Below, one piece after another: positions 48,222-62,153 of a stretch of 64,000 nt of DNA. This stretch comes from Phoenix dactylifera (lineage: Eukaryota > Streptophyta > Magnoliopsida > Arecales > Arecaceae). The stretch spans positions 37,753,410 through 37,817,409 of the forward strand of contig NC_052392.1 of the NCBI RefSeq assembly GCF_009389715.1, read 5' to 3'. A program made the translations under genes and the position numbers. The first letter of the stretch is position 1. Each line of letters opens with the position of its first letter. Under the pieces are notes generated by a model. That model saw only the letters and a program-made list of their open reading frames with translations, searched no databases and was not told where the DNA came from.

Positions 48222-51200
48222 TTAATTACCTTTAGTAGAAGGCTCGTCTTGAGGCTTCATGGCAGGAAAGAGAAGAACTTCCTGCACTCGCAAAATTCAG
48301 TATTCATCATGTTATTTAACTATTAGTAAAACTCATAAAAAAAAAAAATCAGTACATGAAGAAACTAAACTCAGAAATATGAAAACAGCAAACCTTTATA
48401 TTTTGGGAATCTGTAAACAACATTGTTAGCCGATCTATACCCAATCCCCAACCACCAGTCGGGGGGCAGCCCGTATTCAGGGCAGGTGCAAAAATTGTTT
48501 CATCTAAAGCCATTGCCTCATCATCACCTGATTGTCGATCCTGCAACAATTCTCACCAGGTCAGAACCACAGATAATCGACAATTTCATGGACCAACAGA
48601 AAGAATCTGGAAGGTGAAATCAATTAAGAAAACTACCGTAGCAATGATATCAAACATTATTTTTTTCAAAATATATAACTGAATTTAGAAACAGTACCTT
48701 CAGCTGTTCAGCAAATCGTTCACGCTGTACAACAGGATCATTCAATTCTTGGTTGGGTATGCATTACATACCTGAATGGTATATATTGGATAGTATTAGA
48801 TGAACATAAATGAACCATGAGTTTGTAACCAGCAAATCTGGTTTGATATCACAAACCTCATGTTTGTTAACACGAACAATTCAAACCGCCTCAGTCAGGC
48901 CAGGTCTTGACCTATGCCACTTAGCTAATGGACTCAATTATCTCTGGATGGTTAATAATAAAAGTTGGATTTACACATGTCTCCTCCAAGAAATGCCTAC
49001 AAGCTGTCAATCAAATAAGAAGAAGAAATTTTACTCTTTTTGGGAATAATTATTGGGAGAAATATAAGAAGAAAAATTATTTATCAAAATTCGATGATTA
49101 TGAGCAAATTATCTCCCTTTAGAAATGGAATTTTCTTTTATTCATAGGAAGAATGCAAAATTTAAATATATGAACCATGTAGACATGGGTTCTTGCTATT
49201 TTTGTTAACATTGCGGCATCTTCAGTTTTTCATTTTTTCCTGCTGTTCTTGCCATTGTTCTATCTTAAAATCTCAAGTTTGTCAATCAGAAGTATAATAG
49301 TGGGCATGTTTACAATGCAAATACTTTCAACAGCTCAAGTAATCCCTTTCTTCTACAGCTGCCTATTCCACTCAATTTCCTATTGCTATAGTGACCTAAC
49401 AATGATTGAGATAAAGAGATGACAAAGGATAAAGTATCAACCTTGTCCAGCAGCCTGTGGTAGTCTGAGGAGGGGGGGCATTTGACATCAAATTTTTCAC
49501 ATGCAAGCAACAAATATTTGTTTGTTGCTTCACTTGAAAGATCTTTTGGTATACTGAGGTTGGCCATAGCTTCCAATCCTTTCAATCATGTCGAGTCGTT
49601 GATTAAAATGACATTAATCACTTGTATTCAGATTAAACTTGTATAAAGTGATGCTTTAACCTCAAATAATTATATTGTGTATAAGGGAGTACCTGAAGGG
49701 GGGAGTAAATCAATCTCTATAGGATCCTTGTCCACTCCATTTGCATGATACTTTATTTTTATAACCGCTGTTAGCTCTTTGATCATTCCTGATAGGAATT
49801 TTTCTGAATAAGTAAACCATAACCATAATGCCACAGAAATTAACCTACTTCTCAGCAAATATGACATTTTACAGTTTTCAGGGACACTCTTGTTAATTAC
49901 ACAATGCCCCCATGGATACAAACCCCCTACATCTGGAGAAGCTTCCTGCTTCAAGTCTTGGGAGGCGCATCCACAACATTTGGAACTGAGTAAATATAAC
50001 TCCGATACCCCCCACCCCACCCCGACCCCCTCTTTTTTTCCTTCAAAAAGATATATTGGTGCTACCAGATAACATTTGTTCGTGAGTGCCATCAAATCAT
50101 TGTAGTCTGCAAAGCCATATAAAACTCACAATAGTGAATTCAGAGGATTATGAGTTAAATCAATCCCCTCATTCCTAAACTGTTTTCCAATTTCATAAAC
50201 ACGGTCCAGCCCACCAACAACTAACTCGTTGAGGTACAGCTCAGGAGCAATACGCATGTACAACTTCATGTTCAATTCATTGTGATGAGTAACAAAGGGG
50301 CCTTTGCAGCTGCTCCACCAGCAATCATGTTCATCAATTGGTGTTTCCACCTGACAATACAGAGCAATGTTTTTAAAGTTAACATAAGTAAAAGGTAAAG
50401 ACAATATCAAGAAATAAAATATGGGACCAGAACCAAACCTCCAAAAAACCAAGGTTGTCAAGGAAATGTCGGATGTAAGAAATAATCTTTGCCCGGGTCT
50501 TAAATATTTGCCTAACCTCATGATTCAACATCAGATCCAGATATCTTTGACGATATCGAGTTTCCTGCATCAAAGAGGTGGATATTCAATGAAATCGACC
50601 AAATTCAATCAATAATTATGCAACTGAATTTATGTTAAACATGATAAACATTCTCCTTGAATTAAAAACAATAAAAAATTGCATATATCACAACCAAATA
50701 TTAGTGAAAGTTATGAGACTAAACTATTAATTGGCACATACAATCATATAATATTTCATAACCAAAATGGCGTAAAACTTTAACTATAAAAAATGCAAAG
50801 AAACTTAAAAAAGAATCACTTATGGAATCTAGCTAGACAAACATTTTCTCAGATATTATATTAGGATCACTAAGAAATTATTGAAATAGAGTTTGGAGAG
50901 CATATGAACAGAGCACAATTGATGAGGTTATTACACATAATTCATTTGCTTGGAGAGTTAAAGAACTCCAATATACTTGCAGATTGCTTTAGTCATGATG
51001 ATGATAAGAAAAGGTGCACCCGGCCGTGTCGATACAAATTTTAAATAAAAACCATCAATAAAAATCTTCCCCCATGCTAATTGCCCCTTCCAGCTCTTTT
51101 TGGAAGACGATCTGGAACACCATGACTGGGATTCAAAAATATAATAAAGAATTCTCGCCCCAAGCAAAAAAGGCATCTTAGCATAATCTCCATTATGTGA

Positions 51201-54200
51201 TCGGACTTTCCACAGTCTACCTCCAAGCAACTAGCGGCAAATTATCTTCATAAGACTATTTATGATGTACAGTATATCTCTCTTGAACAATTTCATACTG
51301 CTCAGTCCCCCAGTTTGCTAAGCATTTTGAGGGGGGTGGGGTGGGGAAGAACTATCTCAGGACAAGTTTTGCAAGCACTGCAAGTCTATCTGGGTTTTCA
51401 CAACAATCATGTGTAAGAATAACCATATCAGACAAGTCTGTTGAAATGATTCAAGTCAATTTGGTAAAATTAACAAAACTTTGCCATTTACTCCATTGTT
51501 GGGCCATATCCTTGGTCATCATAAGCTATCAAATGTCCTTAAATTTCATGCAAGTCTCCTCCAGTTCTTACTTCAGTCAGAATCCAGTTTATCCAGTTTA
51601 TCTAGTTTTTACATTTTTCGAACTCCAACACACATCTACAAGTTCGCCTTCTAATAATATTTCTATTGCTGCAACTCCAATGCTTTCTTGCATTTCAACC
51701 TCTCTAATTTTTTCCTTCACGGTATCTTTCTTGTGATTCCACCTTATCCAATATACAACCTTCATATTCTCTTTCTCTCCCATCTAATGCAAGTGAAAAC
51801 AATCTTCATTGTCCAACCCTCCAAATCCACTAATCGAATCTCATCGGAAAATTTAAAATTTTTCCTCAATCCTTTAGTTTCATTTTTATTAAAATCAAAA
51901 AAGTAAAATTCTCATATTGTGAAATAGACATTGCATCCAAGAAGTGCATTACCACCAGATCTAACCAACCCTAGTGCTTTAAATTTCTTTGATCTATTTT
52001 TTGTTAACAAAATATCATTTACACTTTACAAGTTTACAACCTCAACCATAGGATCGCAAGCGGTTAAAAATTTCAACATACACAAGTTTTTACTGCATCT
52101 TATAAGATAAAGTTATTAAGATTACACTATTCACTATGAATTTAATAATATCCACATTACACCCTAGAATCGTTGCACCACCTTGTCCAACCTTTTCTCT
52201 CCTCTTTAGAATGTCTTCATCTATTTTTAGTAACAATAACACTTTTATTGTGACCAACAATTTGAATGCTAAGACTTGACTTAATCTGAACAATAAAGGA
52301 CACATATTGATGCCCAAAAATCAGCAAAGTCAAACAAATCAGTAATTCACAGTGAAAAGAATCAGTGGAATACTAGTGTCATGAACAACTTGGCTATCTT
52401 TTCTTCATATAGTACTTTCACATATTTAGTTAGGCATAAACCGGATATGCAAACCCTCAAAAAAGAATCAGAGTCCCATCCCCCCCCCCACCCGATGTCA
52501 GCCAAAGAAACATAAATTAAACACATGCACGCAAGGCAGTAAAGCAAACACACAAAACAAAGTGCAAGCCAGGATTAAATTAGAAGTTCTATCTCAATTG
52601 ATTAAGAGTACATGAGTCAGAGATCACCAGATGTTCTGCATATCCTGCCAACAAAAAACTGACATATGGAAATGCACCACAGCCCCTGCCAACTAAAGAA
52701 TGCTTAATGTCTAGATCCTATTAACAGCCCCTGAATGGTACAAATTGCGAGAATATAGTTAAAATTACATGGTAAAGGTATTGTAGAAATTTCATATTGA
52801 ACTTTTTCCAGAATAAGTACTTCAAATGAAAAAGCGGTATGACACCTCTTCTAACAATAAATAGTCATCTAGCTGTAAGTTTTTAATTGCAGCCCCTTAT
52901 GTTGTTGCAGGTTTGTAATCTAAGAAACCAAAGACATGAAAAGAAGCAAGAGGAAGAACAAAATTCTCTGGACAGTGACAGGCTTTGTGTTCCTCACTGT
53001 CCAGTGAAGCAATAAAAATGGGAAAAGGGCAGAAATGAGAGTACAATTATGGAATGGGTTTGACACCATTAAGTTCATGATCCCTATTTACCAAGCCAAA
53101 GGCAGTCATGATAAACAATGTATATTATATCTGTGCTATATTTGAATACATTATTTCAGGAGACCCTTCATGCAGACAAGGAAGACTGGAAGAGTCAGAT
53201 ACCTGATCTTTCAGAACATATGTTTCGGGATTCCTTGTCATTCCTGGAACCCATACATCTGATGCTGTTTTTCCTTCATTGTTCTGCATACCAAGTTGAA
53301 TCCATTTGCACAAACGATAGGAAAATCCACATGAGACCAAGTTGATTAAAATAACAAAATATGTTAGACTGAAGGTTTTTTATATTCACATATTTTTCAC
53401 CTTCGTCGCAGCATTATCAGCACCTGGGGCAGCTTTCTGTCTTGGCATCATGTGAAGGCACGGGGAGAGGACAATAAACTTCTTTGGAAAGATACTAAGC
53501 TCTCCTCTTTTACTCTTCCCTGTAGCATAAGAAAGATGACACTGAATCATGTGCTAACAAAACTTATTTTTTGGGAGAAGATAGCATAACTCTTCAACCA
53601 CAAAGAAGAATAATTCATGCGCTGATTGCTTACTGTGTTCATGCTAGAGTCAACTTGTCTATTGTTCCATCACTCATGGTGGCTGCAGTAACTACATTTT
53701 TACTTGATGTATTACTAGCAAATTGCAAATCCTTCTCGCCCATATTATGTGCCACACATATCACTTGTGAAGGTAAGGATATTCTTATATAACTGGTAGT
53801 TGTTGGCACAGCATCTTGACTATGGTATAAGTCAAGACTGAACTACTTACCACTAATATTGAGTGATATAGCTTAGCCAACTGCTTAAATGTTGTACGGA
53901 TTACATTTCTCTCCCTTATGAAAGTTAGTAAGATGTGTAAAAATGGTAAAACTAATTCTACACATAACATGATTTTTGCGTAATTGTACTTCATGGTTAT
54001 CCACAAGTATATCAACTAAAACATTGTAATCAATGGACCAAATAATGACAGATAGAACCTAGCTCAACTGATTAAATGTCAATATGCGATTAGAATGACT
54101 TAAGCTATTAAAATTCCTAGTTTTTTTTCATAACTATAATTTGTCAATAATCTATTGGCATCCATCTTCATCGAAAGAAGACAAAGATGTGGTTCATCAC

Positions 54201-56863
54201 TTAATAGATTTCTGACTGCAGCAAGAAACAATAAACACATCATGTGGAGATTCAAAAAATTCGCATGGCAAATTCCTGATTGGAGATCCACAATGTGATG
54301 GTGCCCTTGTCCCTTCTTTGCTTTTCTGCAAGAAATCCCTCTCAATAATTTTCAAACCATGCCAGTATAGGGCAAGGGAAATTGAACCACTGATAACCAC
54401 AAACAGAAAACAATAACATATTGCAAAGGGTAGGAAACAATCCAAAGCTGTTGGACAAAGCATGTACATGCCACCAACATTGTCCATAAGCTTCATAAGA
54501 CAAATTCCAACAGCAAAAAGGACAGTCTAAGCTGTGCAAACTAAGCTGCCTAAGCGCTGTTTCATCTTCATATATATTCCTAGCTCGATTCCCAGGAATT
54601 AGAAATTTCTTTATTTAAACTGGACCATTTTACAATAAAATAGAGCCCATTGGCTTAACAAGACCATCAAACCCATGTAAGCGGAATCCCTTTAAGAACT
54701 ATTTTCTTGTACAGCATGTAAAGTAATATGATATTTCTTAAAACAGAATTATGAGGCTAAAACTACAATTGTATTATGAATTTCATTATCAGCAAATCTT
54801 TAAGTTGAAAATGGACAGTCCCAAGAAAAAAATTGGTAACGCACTACACCATGAAGCCAGAACAATCTAATGAGTATTCAATCAATATGTTACTGCATAC
54901 TAAAATACTAATGATGTATGGGAGACGTGACTGTGAGAATGTAGACTGCAAGCTCACAAACCTGGATATCCACAGACACCAACAATATCGCCACGTTTCA
55001 CACCAGCATGGTATCTAGCAAATTCAACCTCCATCCATGTCTGAGTCCCTAATTAACATAAAAAAAAGATTAATTAACATCCCTATGAAAAACAAAAGGA
55101 AACGTCAGATAATGTCTCCCCCCAAATGGTCACTTACAGTAATTGTGTTTTATAACATATGGTTTAAGTTACATTTGCAAGAAAAAACACAGCATAATCA
55201 CATAAAAAAGTATAGCTTGCAGTCGTAGTGAAGTACTAATTAAATATACACAAGAAAATCAACAATTGAAGTTTTACAACAAAACAAGTGAGTTATAAAG
55301 CAAAAGTAACTGCACAGCGTGCATGCAATTCAAATCATAGTTTCCTTTATGGTTTATACCATTAAAATTCTTGGCAACTAACATGGACCAATAAACAGTG
55401 TTATTCCCTAAATGAGAAAAGGCCTAAATTAGTTGGCTAATGACCAAACATAACAACAAGTTGCATGTCAACTCCTTATACAACCACTTAATATGACCAT
55501 GTTGAACTAATCCAAACTCTTATTGGAACCACATATATCTGATAAAGGTCAGTTGCCTTTAAACTCGTGATGGTTTTTCTATGTAGCCAAGGAAAAATTG
55601 TGACTCGATTAATAACTCTTTTCTGGCCCAACTCCTCTACCATTCATATAAATATATATAATATGTAAATATAAATATAGATAGATCTAGATAGATACAA
55701 CACACATAACATATAAATAAAATAAATTAAAACCATAAAGTCTGCTCCAATGACACTCTAGTAGTTAGGTTCACAAGATCACAAATACAAATGTACACAC
55801 AAACACATGTGCACACACCACAAAGTAAATAAGTAAGGAAGTAAATAAAGAATAAATGACTAAATAAATAACGATGAACTCATTCTTGGTCATTGATACT
55901 GCGTCAGTCATGAATTGAAACTTTAACACCACCACCATATAAGTCATAAAATAGAGCTTCGATGAAGAAGCTCGCTTGTGCATAATTCTCCCTAACATCA
56001 GGCAAACCATTTTCACTAATAATGCCCTATAATCATATTACAACAGATGGAATGCGCATAGCAAAACAAGTTTCTAAGCAATATCCGCACAACAAAGACT
56101 GCTAAAACTGATTTCAACATCCTTAAGGTGCTCCCACACTCAAACTTCCATACTTCTCAACATACTCAAACCATGGACACGACACAGAAATTTATGAAGG
56201 GTACGTATTCACTCCAACTGCCTTCAGGGAAGCAAGGACCTTCAGCCTACTCCATAGTATTGCTCAAATCAAATAGAGAACAATTTAATCCGCATTGGGT
56301 CAGACCACAGAAACAAACAAGTACCAGATTCTCGCAGAGAAATAAAGGAAGCGAAGCAAACAAACCGTAGGGTCCATATCTTCATCCTCCGCAGAAGATG
56401 GCTTTTGAGACTGCGAATTCGTCATCGCTGCGGCCTAAAGAAAAGCAAGAAACAAATTGGTAGAACTACATAATAATAGCCTATCAAGAAGGGGGAGGGA
56501 AAAAGGAGGTTCTTTTGGGACTTCAATCGCATGAAATCATGAAAGAAATAAGGAAATGAGAGGTTTTTAATTAGTGTGAGGCTATCAGGAAGCGAAAAGG
56601 AGGGACCTTCTTCTTCTTCTCTTCCTCTTTGAGCCGCTTCTCCTCTTCCTTCTGCTTCTTCTTCAACTCCTTCTTGAGAGCGCTGCAAGAGACAGAGAAA
56701 GAGATAGAAATAGGGGGCGAGAGACCGCAGTGGATGAAAGAACAGCTCTATAGAGAAGGAGACGGCGAGGAGGGAGATACTTCTTGCTTGGGGCTTCGGC
56801 CTTGGAGGAGTCCAAGGAAAAGTCGGCCACGCTCTCAGTCGCTTCTTCCACTCCGTCCGCCAT
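48222..56863 (-). CDS. KRS1: Lysyl-tRNA synthetase, cytosolic class II (frame-damaged in this sequence)
   Basis: Charges tRNA-Lys in translation. Sixteen exons: 56781-56863, 56607-56682, 56366-56434, 56119-56262, 55900-56015, 54962-55048, 53401-53519, 53203-53283, 50439-50564, 50066-50350, 49693-49788, 49442-~49595, 48857-49003, 48698-48771, 48394-48540, 48222-48281; about 600 residues, normal for the family. Exons 1-2 give [15 protein letters not shown] and the Lys/Glu-rich N-terminal helix ([19 protein letters not shown]), typical of eukaryotic KARS. Then [15 protein letters not shown] and [10 protein letters not shown] of the anticodon-binding OB fold, [12 protein letters not shown], motif 2 in [15 protein letters not shown], and motif 3 [12 protein letters not shown]. 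Exons 1-3, 6-9 and 16 are clean. Exons 4, 5 and 10-15 contain about 20 single- or two-base insertions and deletions, mostly at base runs, and exon 12 lacks a clear AG acceptor. Amino-acid text between breaks is nearly perfect. Confidence 0.93.
56472..56628. repeat. Source segment 1 of the chimeric duplication
   Basis: Lysyl-tRNA synthetase intron 2 plus the 3' end of exon 2. A near-identical direct copy lies at 62154-62308. Confidence 0.9.
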
Positions 56864-57071
56864 TAGAGATCCAAAGAGAGAACGATAGATCGAGAGAGAG
56901 GCGAAGCCGGCGGGGATTGGAGGAGAGTGAAGGAAGAGAGAAGAAGGGCGGGTTTTGCTTTAGGTTTTGGAGGGTTTCGTTCTGCCTTTTTTTTGGGTTA
57001 CGTTGCTCTGCCCCTTGCGGGCGCCAGTTTTGTTTGCTATAGTTCATCCTAGCCGTTCAAAATGGACTATA

Positions 57072-57283
57072 AGCTCCTCTTTTTTTTTTGGGTAAACCGG
57101 AATCGACATTAAGCTCTTTTAGGATCAATATTCTCCGAATAATTGAAATATTCATGAACTATTCACGATTCTTTCATTCAAACCAATCAGGTCGAATTAA
57201 AAAAAATTGCAAATATTATGAATTATTCTTGATTTATATTCAGAGTATGAGATGGTTGCGAACTAAAAATGGTTTTTGTTACT
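57072..57283. repeat. Source segment 2 of the chimeric duplication
   Basis: Sequence upstream of the lysyl-tRNA synthetase promoter, beginning with a CCTC plus T-run, then AAACCGGAAT, and ending near TTTTTGTTACT. A slightly more diverged direct copy follows at 62309-62499. Confidence 0.88.
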
Positions 57284-60149
57284 GCTATTGCTGATGACAT
57301 GATGATATGTTTACTGATATTTATTATCTGAATATATGATATTTTCTTTTTGCATTGATTAAATCTTTTTCCCAGATTCAATTTTTTTATCCGAGTTTGT
57401 AGAACATTTGAACTTGTATTGGGTGAGCCCACGAGAGTTTGCTAGACCTCCCTTTCCACTTTTTTTTTAATTACAAATATTTTCGTTTTTTATAAAAAGA
57501 CCATGATATTTTAGTTCGGAAAAACACAAAATAAATTATCATCCTTCCTCGAGATTTTTTAAAGAGTATAAGATAATTGTTAAAAATCAAAAAAAAAAGA
57601 CTACATTGCTCTCTTGATGTCACTTCAAAGTTGTGTAGGCTAATTAATTAATTGCTTTATTAGAATATTTTGGTAAAAAGCCGCAACATTGGATTTGTAG
57701 ATGCACTATCTTTTGATGGCTCGAATAACTTCAACTATCAACTATAGGATTATAGATATATCATTATCAGGATATTCTTTTGCCGATTTCTTAAACCCAA
57801 CTAAATATTGATTGTCAATCAATATTTTTCATCTAATGTAATCATAAATCTCAATGCGCAAGGCTTTAGCATTTGCTTCTATTAATTTCTGTATTTGAAT
57901 AATATGCAAATGATCTCGTTACCTAACCTTGACAAGATCTTAATGCCCTCGCCGCCCTACCACCCTCCAATCCAGCTCTGCCACGAATGCATATTAGTCC
58001 ATGATGCATTGAAAAGTAACTAAACAAGTCCTTATTAGATGTAATTTGCTTCTTTTTTTCTAGAGAGAGAGAGCAAAATAAAATGGTACTTCCATAGTGT
58101 TTGAATCGCAAAGTTCACTACAATCCCTACAGAAGAGAGAGAAGAATCATTATATTGTAACTTGCCCATGTAGAGGAAACAATACATCTCCAAATTCAAC
58201 AATTCATGATCCATGAATGTTTAGATATTTAATTGTAAGAATACCCTCTTGAAGAACGAAATGCCAAATGGATTATAATTGTACCGGCACTTCAATCATT
58301 TTCAGACTTCCGGCACTTGGATATGATGTTTATCTTCCTAGACCTACTAAATACACAGCCAAAGGAGTTTGTCCTCCCATATGAATTTAACTCTGAATGA
58401 AATCATAATCATTAAATCAACTCCCAGCTATTTGGATCTAATTCATCAAATTTCTTTTGCCGGAATGCTATAAGGGACTATCACTAATGTTTGTCTGATG
58501 CTTTATTTAGCCTGCCACATCAGTAGAACGAACATAATTAATCAATAAACAAATTATATTTGAGGCTTCCTCTGAATAATCAGTTTTTTAATGTGGATTT
58601 TAAGATCCAGGGTGATGACCAAAAGTTTTGTATGCCATCATAATGAATTTGTACTGGCCTGGACAGAATTGTACTTCGTGGCTTTTCAAGGCAAATAAGA
58701 GAATTTGGAGCCTGCAGCTGTAATGCAAATGAAGAATCTATTTATGATTGAAGAACATGAGCACGACTGATATGGATGTTTTTGTTCCTGATAAATGAAT
58801 GCCGAGCACCACATGATGTCCTCTTGTGCTCTTCCTCTTCCTCTTTCTCTTCTCTCCAGTGTACTATAATTCCGAGTAGCTTGCTGCATCTAGAAAATTT
58901 CTTCCAAATCAACTATCAATCAAATAAGATATGCCACCACAGAATTTAAAGTAGAATTTCGAAAGGATAAGTAGGATAACTTATAAACTTGATATACAAA
59001 CAGCTGTGGTTATAGACAGTAAGGGAAAAAAGAAAAGAAAAGAAAATGAGAACATGATAAATAAATCGAGGCTAAAGCAGCTTGTCAGTAGAAAGCACTC
59101 TCACCTACTAATCCTTGAAAAATGCCCTCCTAGCGACTGCAGAATTTTTGATGCTCTTAAATAATAATAATAATAATTGATCCTTGATCAAATGAAGCAC
59201 ATGATTTTTTTAAGCCAACTCCCTAATAGATGTTTCCCTGCAAATAATTTTGCTTTTAGGAGAATGATGAGGTGGTTTCATGAAAATTTGATCCTGATAT
59301 CTAGGATCCTATGGTGGAAATGAAATAAAGCTTCTACTTGTTCACTATTTAGTTCATGGTAAGGCTTATATGTCCCAAGTTCATTAGTAGATTTATATGG
59401 CTTTCATTGCAGTGAAGATGAAAAGTATATTACTGTAATAAGTGGAAACAATTGCAAAAGATCCAATATCCAAGAGTTCATTCAAAGATACTCTAACATT
59501 ATTATGAAGTTTGAATTCTTATCTGAAAGTTCTCTATTCTTTTGCATAAGATAAATAACAAAGGGAATGAATGAGCAAGTTTACTGAGCATAGTATCACC
59601 GAGAAGCAGGCTCTGTTGAACTCACTACCAGTTTTGAATAGGTATTTGACTGTGCTAAAACTACATTAGCAATAATGTGCCGCAACAAGTTTCGGTGTTT
59701 TGTTGGCTTCTCCACAATTATAACCATTCAGCTCTATAGGCTGCCAAATGCCATCTCAAGATAGGTCTTCTCACCTCTGGAACTGTATTAAGAAAACCAG
59801 GTGGTTTGGCTGTACACAAGCACCCTGTGATATTAGTTAGGCAAAACCTTCTTGTCAGCACTGTCTGTGGCAAACCTGATGTAATGATTCCAATTGCTCA
59901 TCATGTTAGATTTGCCACAGTAGTAGCCCTTCGCTCTCTGGCCCTTGAGATCTCTTGCAGTTAACCCTGACTCCAGATAAAGCTTCCCAGGCCTGATTAC
60001 TGAATCCATTCCATTTCCATTTCTTGCAATGTGTTCATTTTTCTACTCCGTTAGCTGGTCATGATACCCTAGTAGCCAATCTTCGCGAAAGCCCTTCTCA
60101 GTGTCTTATCTGGTAATAAGCCATACTCGAGTTGCATAGGGCACATAGC
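57284..60149. other. Intergenic between lysyl-tRNA synthetase and PPR genes
   Basis: AT-rich, with an (ATA)n tract at about 59160-59177 and no recognised gene or transposon. The stretch just before 60150 should hold the PPR 3' UTR. Confidence 0.4.
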
Positions 60150-61988
60150 CTACTTGTCTTCATCAATTTTGTTAGTCCATCCAAGGCCTCATAAGATCTC
60201 TTTCCTCTGTTCATGCCTTAGCTCCTTAACTAAAAGTTCTATGGACCTCTCCGCCCACTTGTTTGAAGCTACAACCAGGCACTTTTCCAATTCCTCTGAC
60301 GCATCTGGCACGGACATTCATCAACTCCCTCCCAATTCCTCAAAGGCACTGGAATTTGATATTAGCACCTGAATACCCAGTGATTTGATGGGCTCCAAGT
60401 CCAACAACCTTTCGACCTCACAAATTCCTGGCAACTCCCCAGCTCCATGTGTGATGCAAGAACTGAGTAAAGTTGCCCATATAACTACACTGGGTTCCAT
60501 GGGCATGCTCTCAATAAACCTAACTGCTTCATCCAATCTTCCTGCTCGGCCAAGGAGGTCCACCATGCATCCATAATGCTCCATTCTCGGCTTGATCCTA
60601 TATTGCCTCACCATTTTATCAAAGATAGCCTTACCTTCTTCAACAAGCCCTCCATGAGTGCATGCAGAAAGAACAGCAATAAAGATGACATCATCTGGTT
60701 CTATTCCCTCTCTACACATTTTACTGAAAAGAGACAAAGCTTCTCTGCATTGGCCACTGAAAGCAAAACCCGAGATCATTGTTGTCCATGTAATTACACA
60801 CCTTCTTGCCATCTGATGGAATACCAACTCTGAACTCTTCACATCCCCACACTTTGCAAACATGTCCATTAGTGCATTTCCGAATGCAACTGTAAGTTGA
60901 ACATTGCTCCTCTTTATGTAAGAATGGATCCAGTTCCCATGTTCAAGGCTGCCCAGGTTAGCACAGGCAGAGACAACACTGGTCAGAGTAGCCTCATCTG
61001 GTGGGAACTTCCCATCTAGCAGCATCCACTGAAACATATGCAATGCCTCATTGAATTGATGGTTCTGGTTGTACCCTGCAATCATTGCATTCCATGAAAC
61101 CACATTTTTAGCTGGCATCTGATCAAAGAGCGTTCTCGCAGATTCTATGTTGCCAGCTTTAGCGTAAGCTGAGATCATGGTTGTCCATGAAACAACATCT
61201 TTGTCCACCATCTGATCGAACATTGATCGTGCAGGTACTATGTCTCCGCTCATCACGTAACCGGAAATCATGGCATTCCATGAAATGGTATTCCTGGTTG
61301 TCATCCTATCAAAGACTAATTGTGCCGAGGCCATGTCTCCAGCTCTAGAAAGACCAGTAAGAACAGTATTCCAAGATATAATATTCCTTTGTGGCATCAA
61401 CTCAAACAGAGCCATCGCCTGCGCCATCTCCCCACGTGTTCATATATTGCTCCAATGTATAGATCCAAGGAAAACTAACAATCTCTTTGAGGCATATATC
61501 GAAAACTTGACGGGCCAAGTCCACCGTCTACTACATTTAGAGTAGACATCTCAAAAAGGGCACTTTTGAACCAAAAAAGACATCAAGTGCAAATGCAACA
61601 CTTGTTATCTGGCCAATGGACCCCTTTGCAACACTCCCAAAGACTTCAAAGAATTCACAGGCTTTAAGCAGGAAGGTGAAGGTTGAAAGTTTGTTGGGTA
61701 AAATTCCAAAGCCCTCATCCTATTGTTAAGTTGAAAAGGCCTCATTGGGGTACTTTTCTCAATGAAACATTGATCATGGTGTTGTAGACCACAACATTTG
61801 GATTTTGAGAGGCTCCCAAAGATTTGAATGGCATAGTCAAGAGAGTGGAAGACCAGCGAGAGATCCATTAGCTTGGGAAGAAGATGATTGCTTTCTCCTA
61901 GTCCATGGACTAAGATCTGGAGATGGGTTTGTTTCAATTCCATCAAAGTGGCAAACCTTTGAAGGACTTCGATCATCTTCTGCTCCAT
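60150..61988 (-). CDS. PLS-class pentatricopeptide repeat protein (frame-broken at both ends)
   Basis: PLS-class PPR proteins are organelle-targeted RNA-binding proteins, typically in RNA editing. The clean central frame 60321-61427 holds consecutive repeats: NIISWNTVLTGLSRAGDM, NTISWNAMISGYVMSGDI, DVVSWTTMISAYAKAGNI, NVVSWNAMIAGYNQNHQFN, VAFGNALMDMFAKCGDV, VITWTTMISGFAFSG, then PRMEHYGCMVDLLGRAGRLD and VIWATLLSSC. The N-terminal part (61430-61988) reads MELKQTHLQILVHGLG, VVVYNTMINVSL, PMRPFQLNNRMRALEF and the remains of FLLKACEFFEVF in shifting frames. The C-terminal E-type region continues below 60321 (RGIGKVPGCSFKQVGGEVH), also shifted. No intron is needed, as usual for the family. The start at 61988 is the first ATG before the conserved LKQ.H motif. 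No DYW motif seen. Damage is again single-base length changes. Confidence 0.87.
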
Positions 61989-62153
61989 TTTTTAGTATTC
62001 TCTCATCAAATTCCCCTTTGAGGCCTACTTTCCGTTGGTCCGTCACCAAACGGCAAGGCATGGAAAGGGTTAATTTAGAAATGGTACGGTCCGAGCCACG
62101 TAGCCTCAGCAAATGGACCGGTTTCCTTTGGAAAGGAGAATTTAGTCTGGCAA

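Noticed and set aside
48222..56863. Processed (retro) pseudogene of lysyl-tRNA synthetase
   Set aside because: All sixteen exons are separated by introns with conserved splice sites, so it is not a reverse-transcribed copy.
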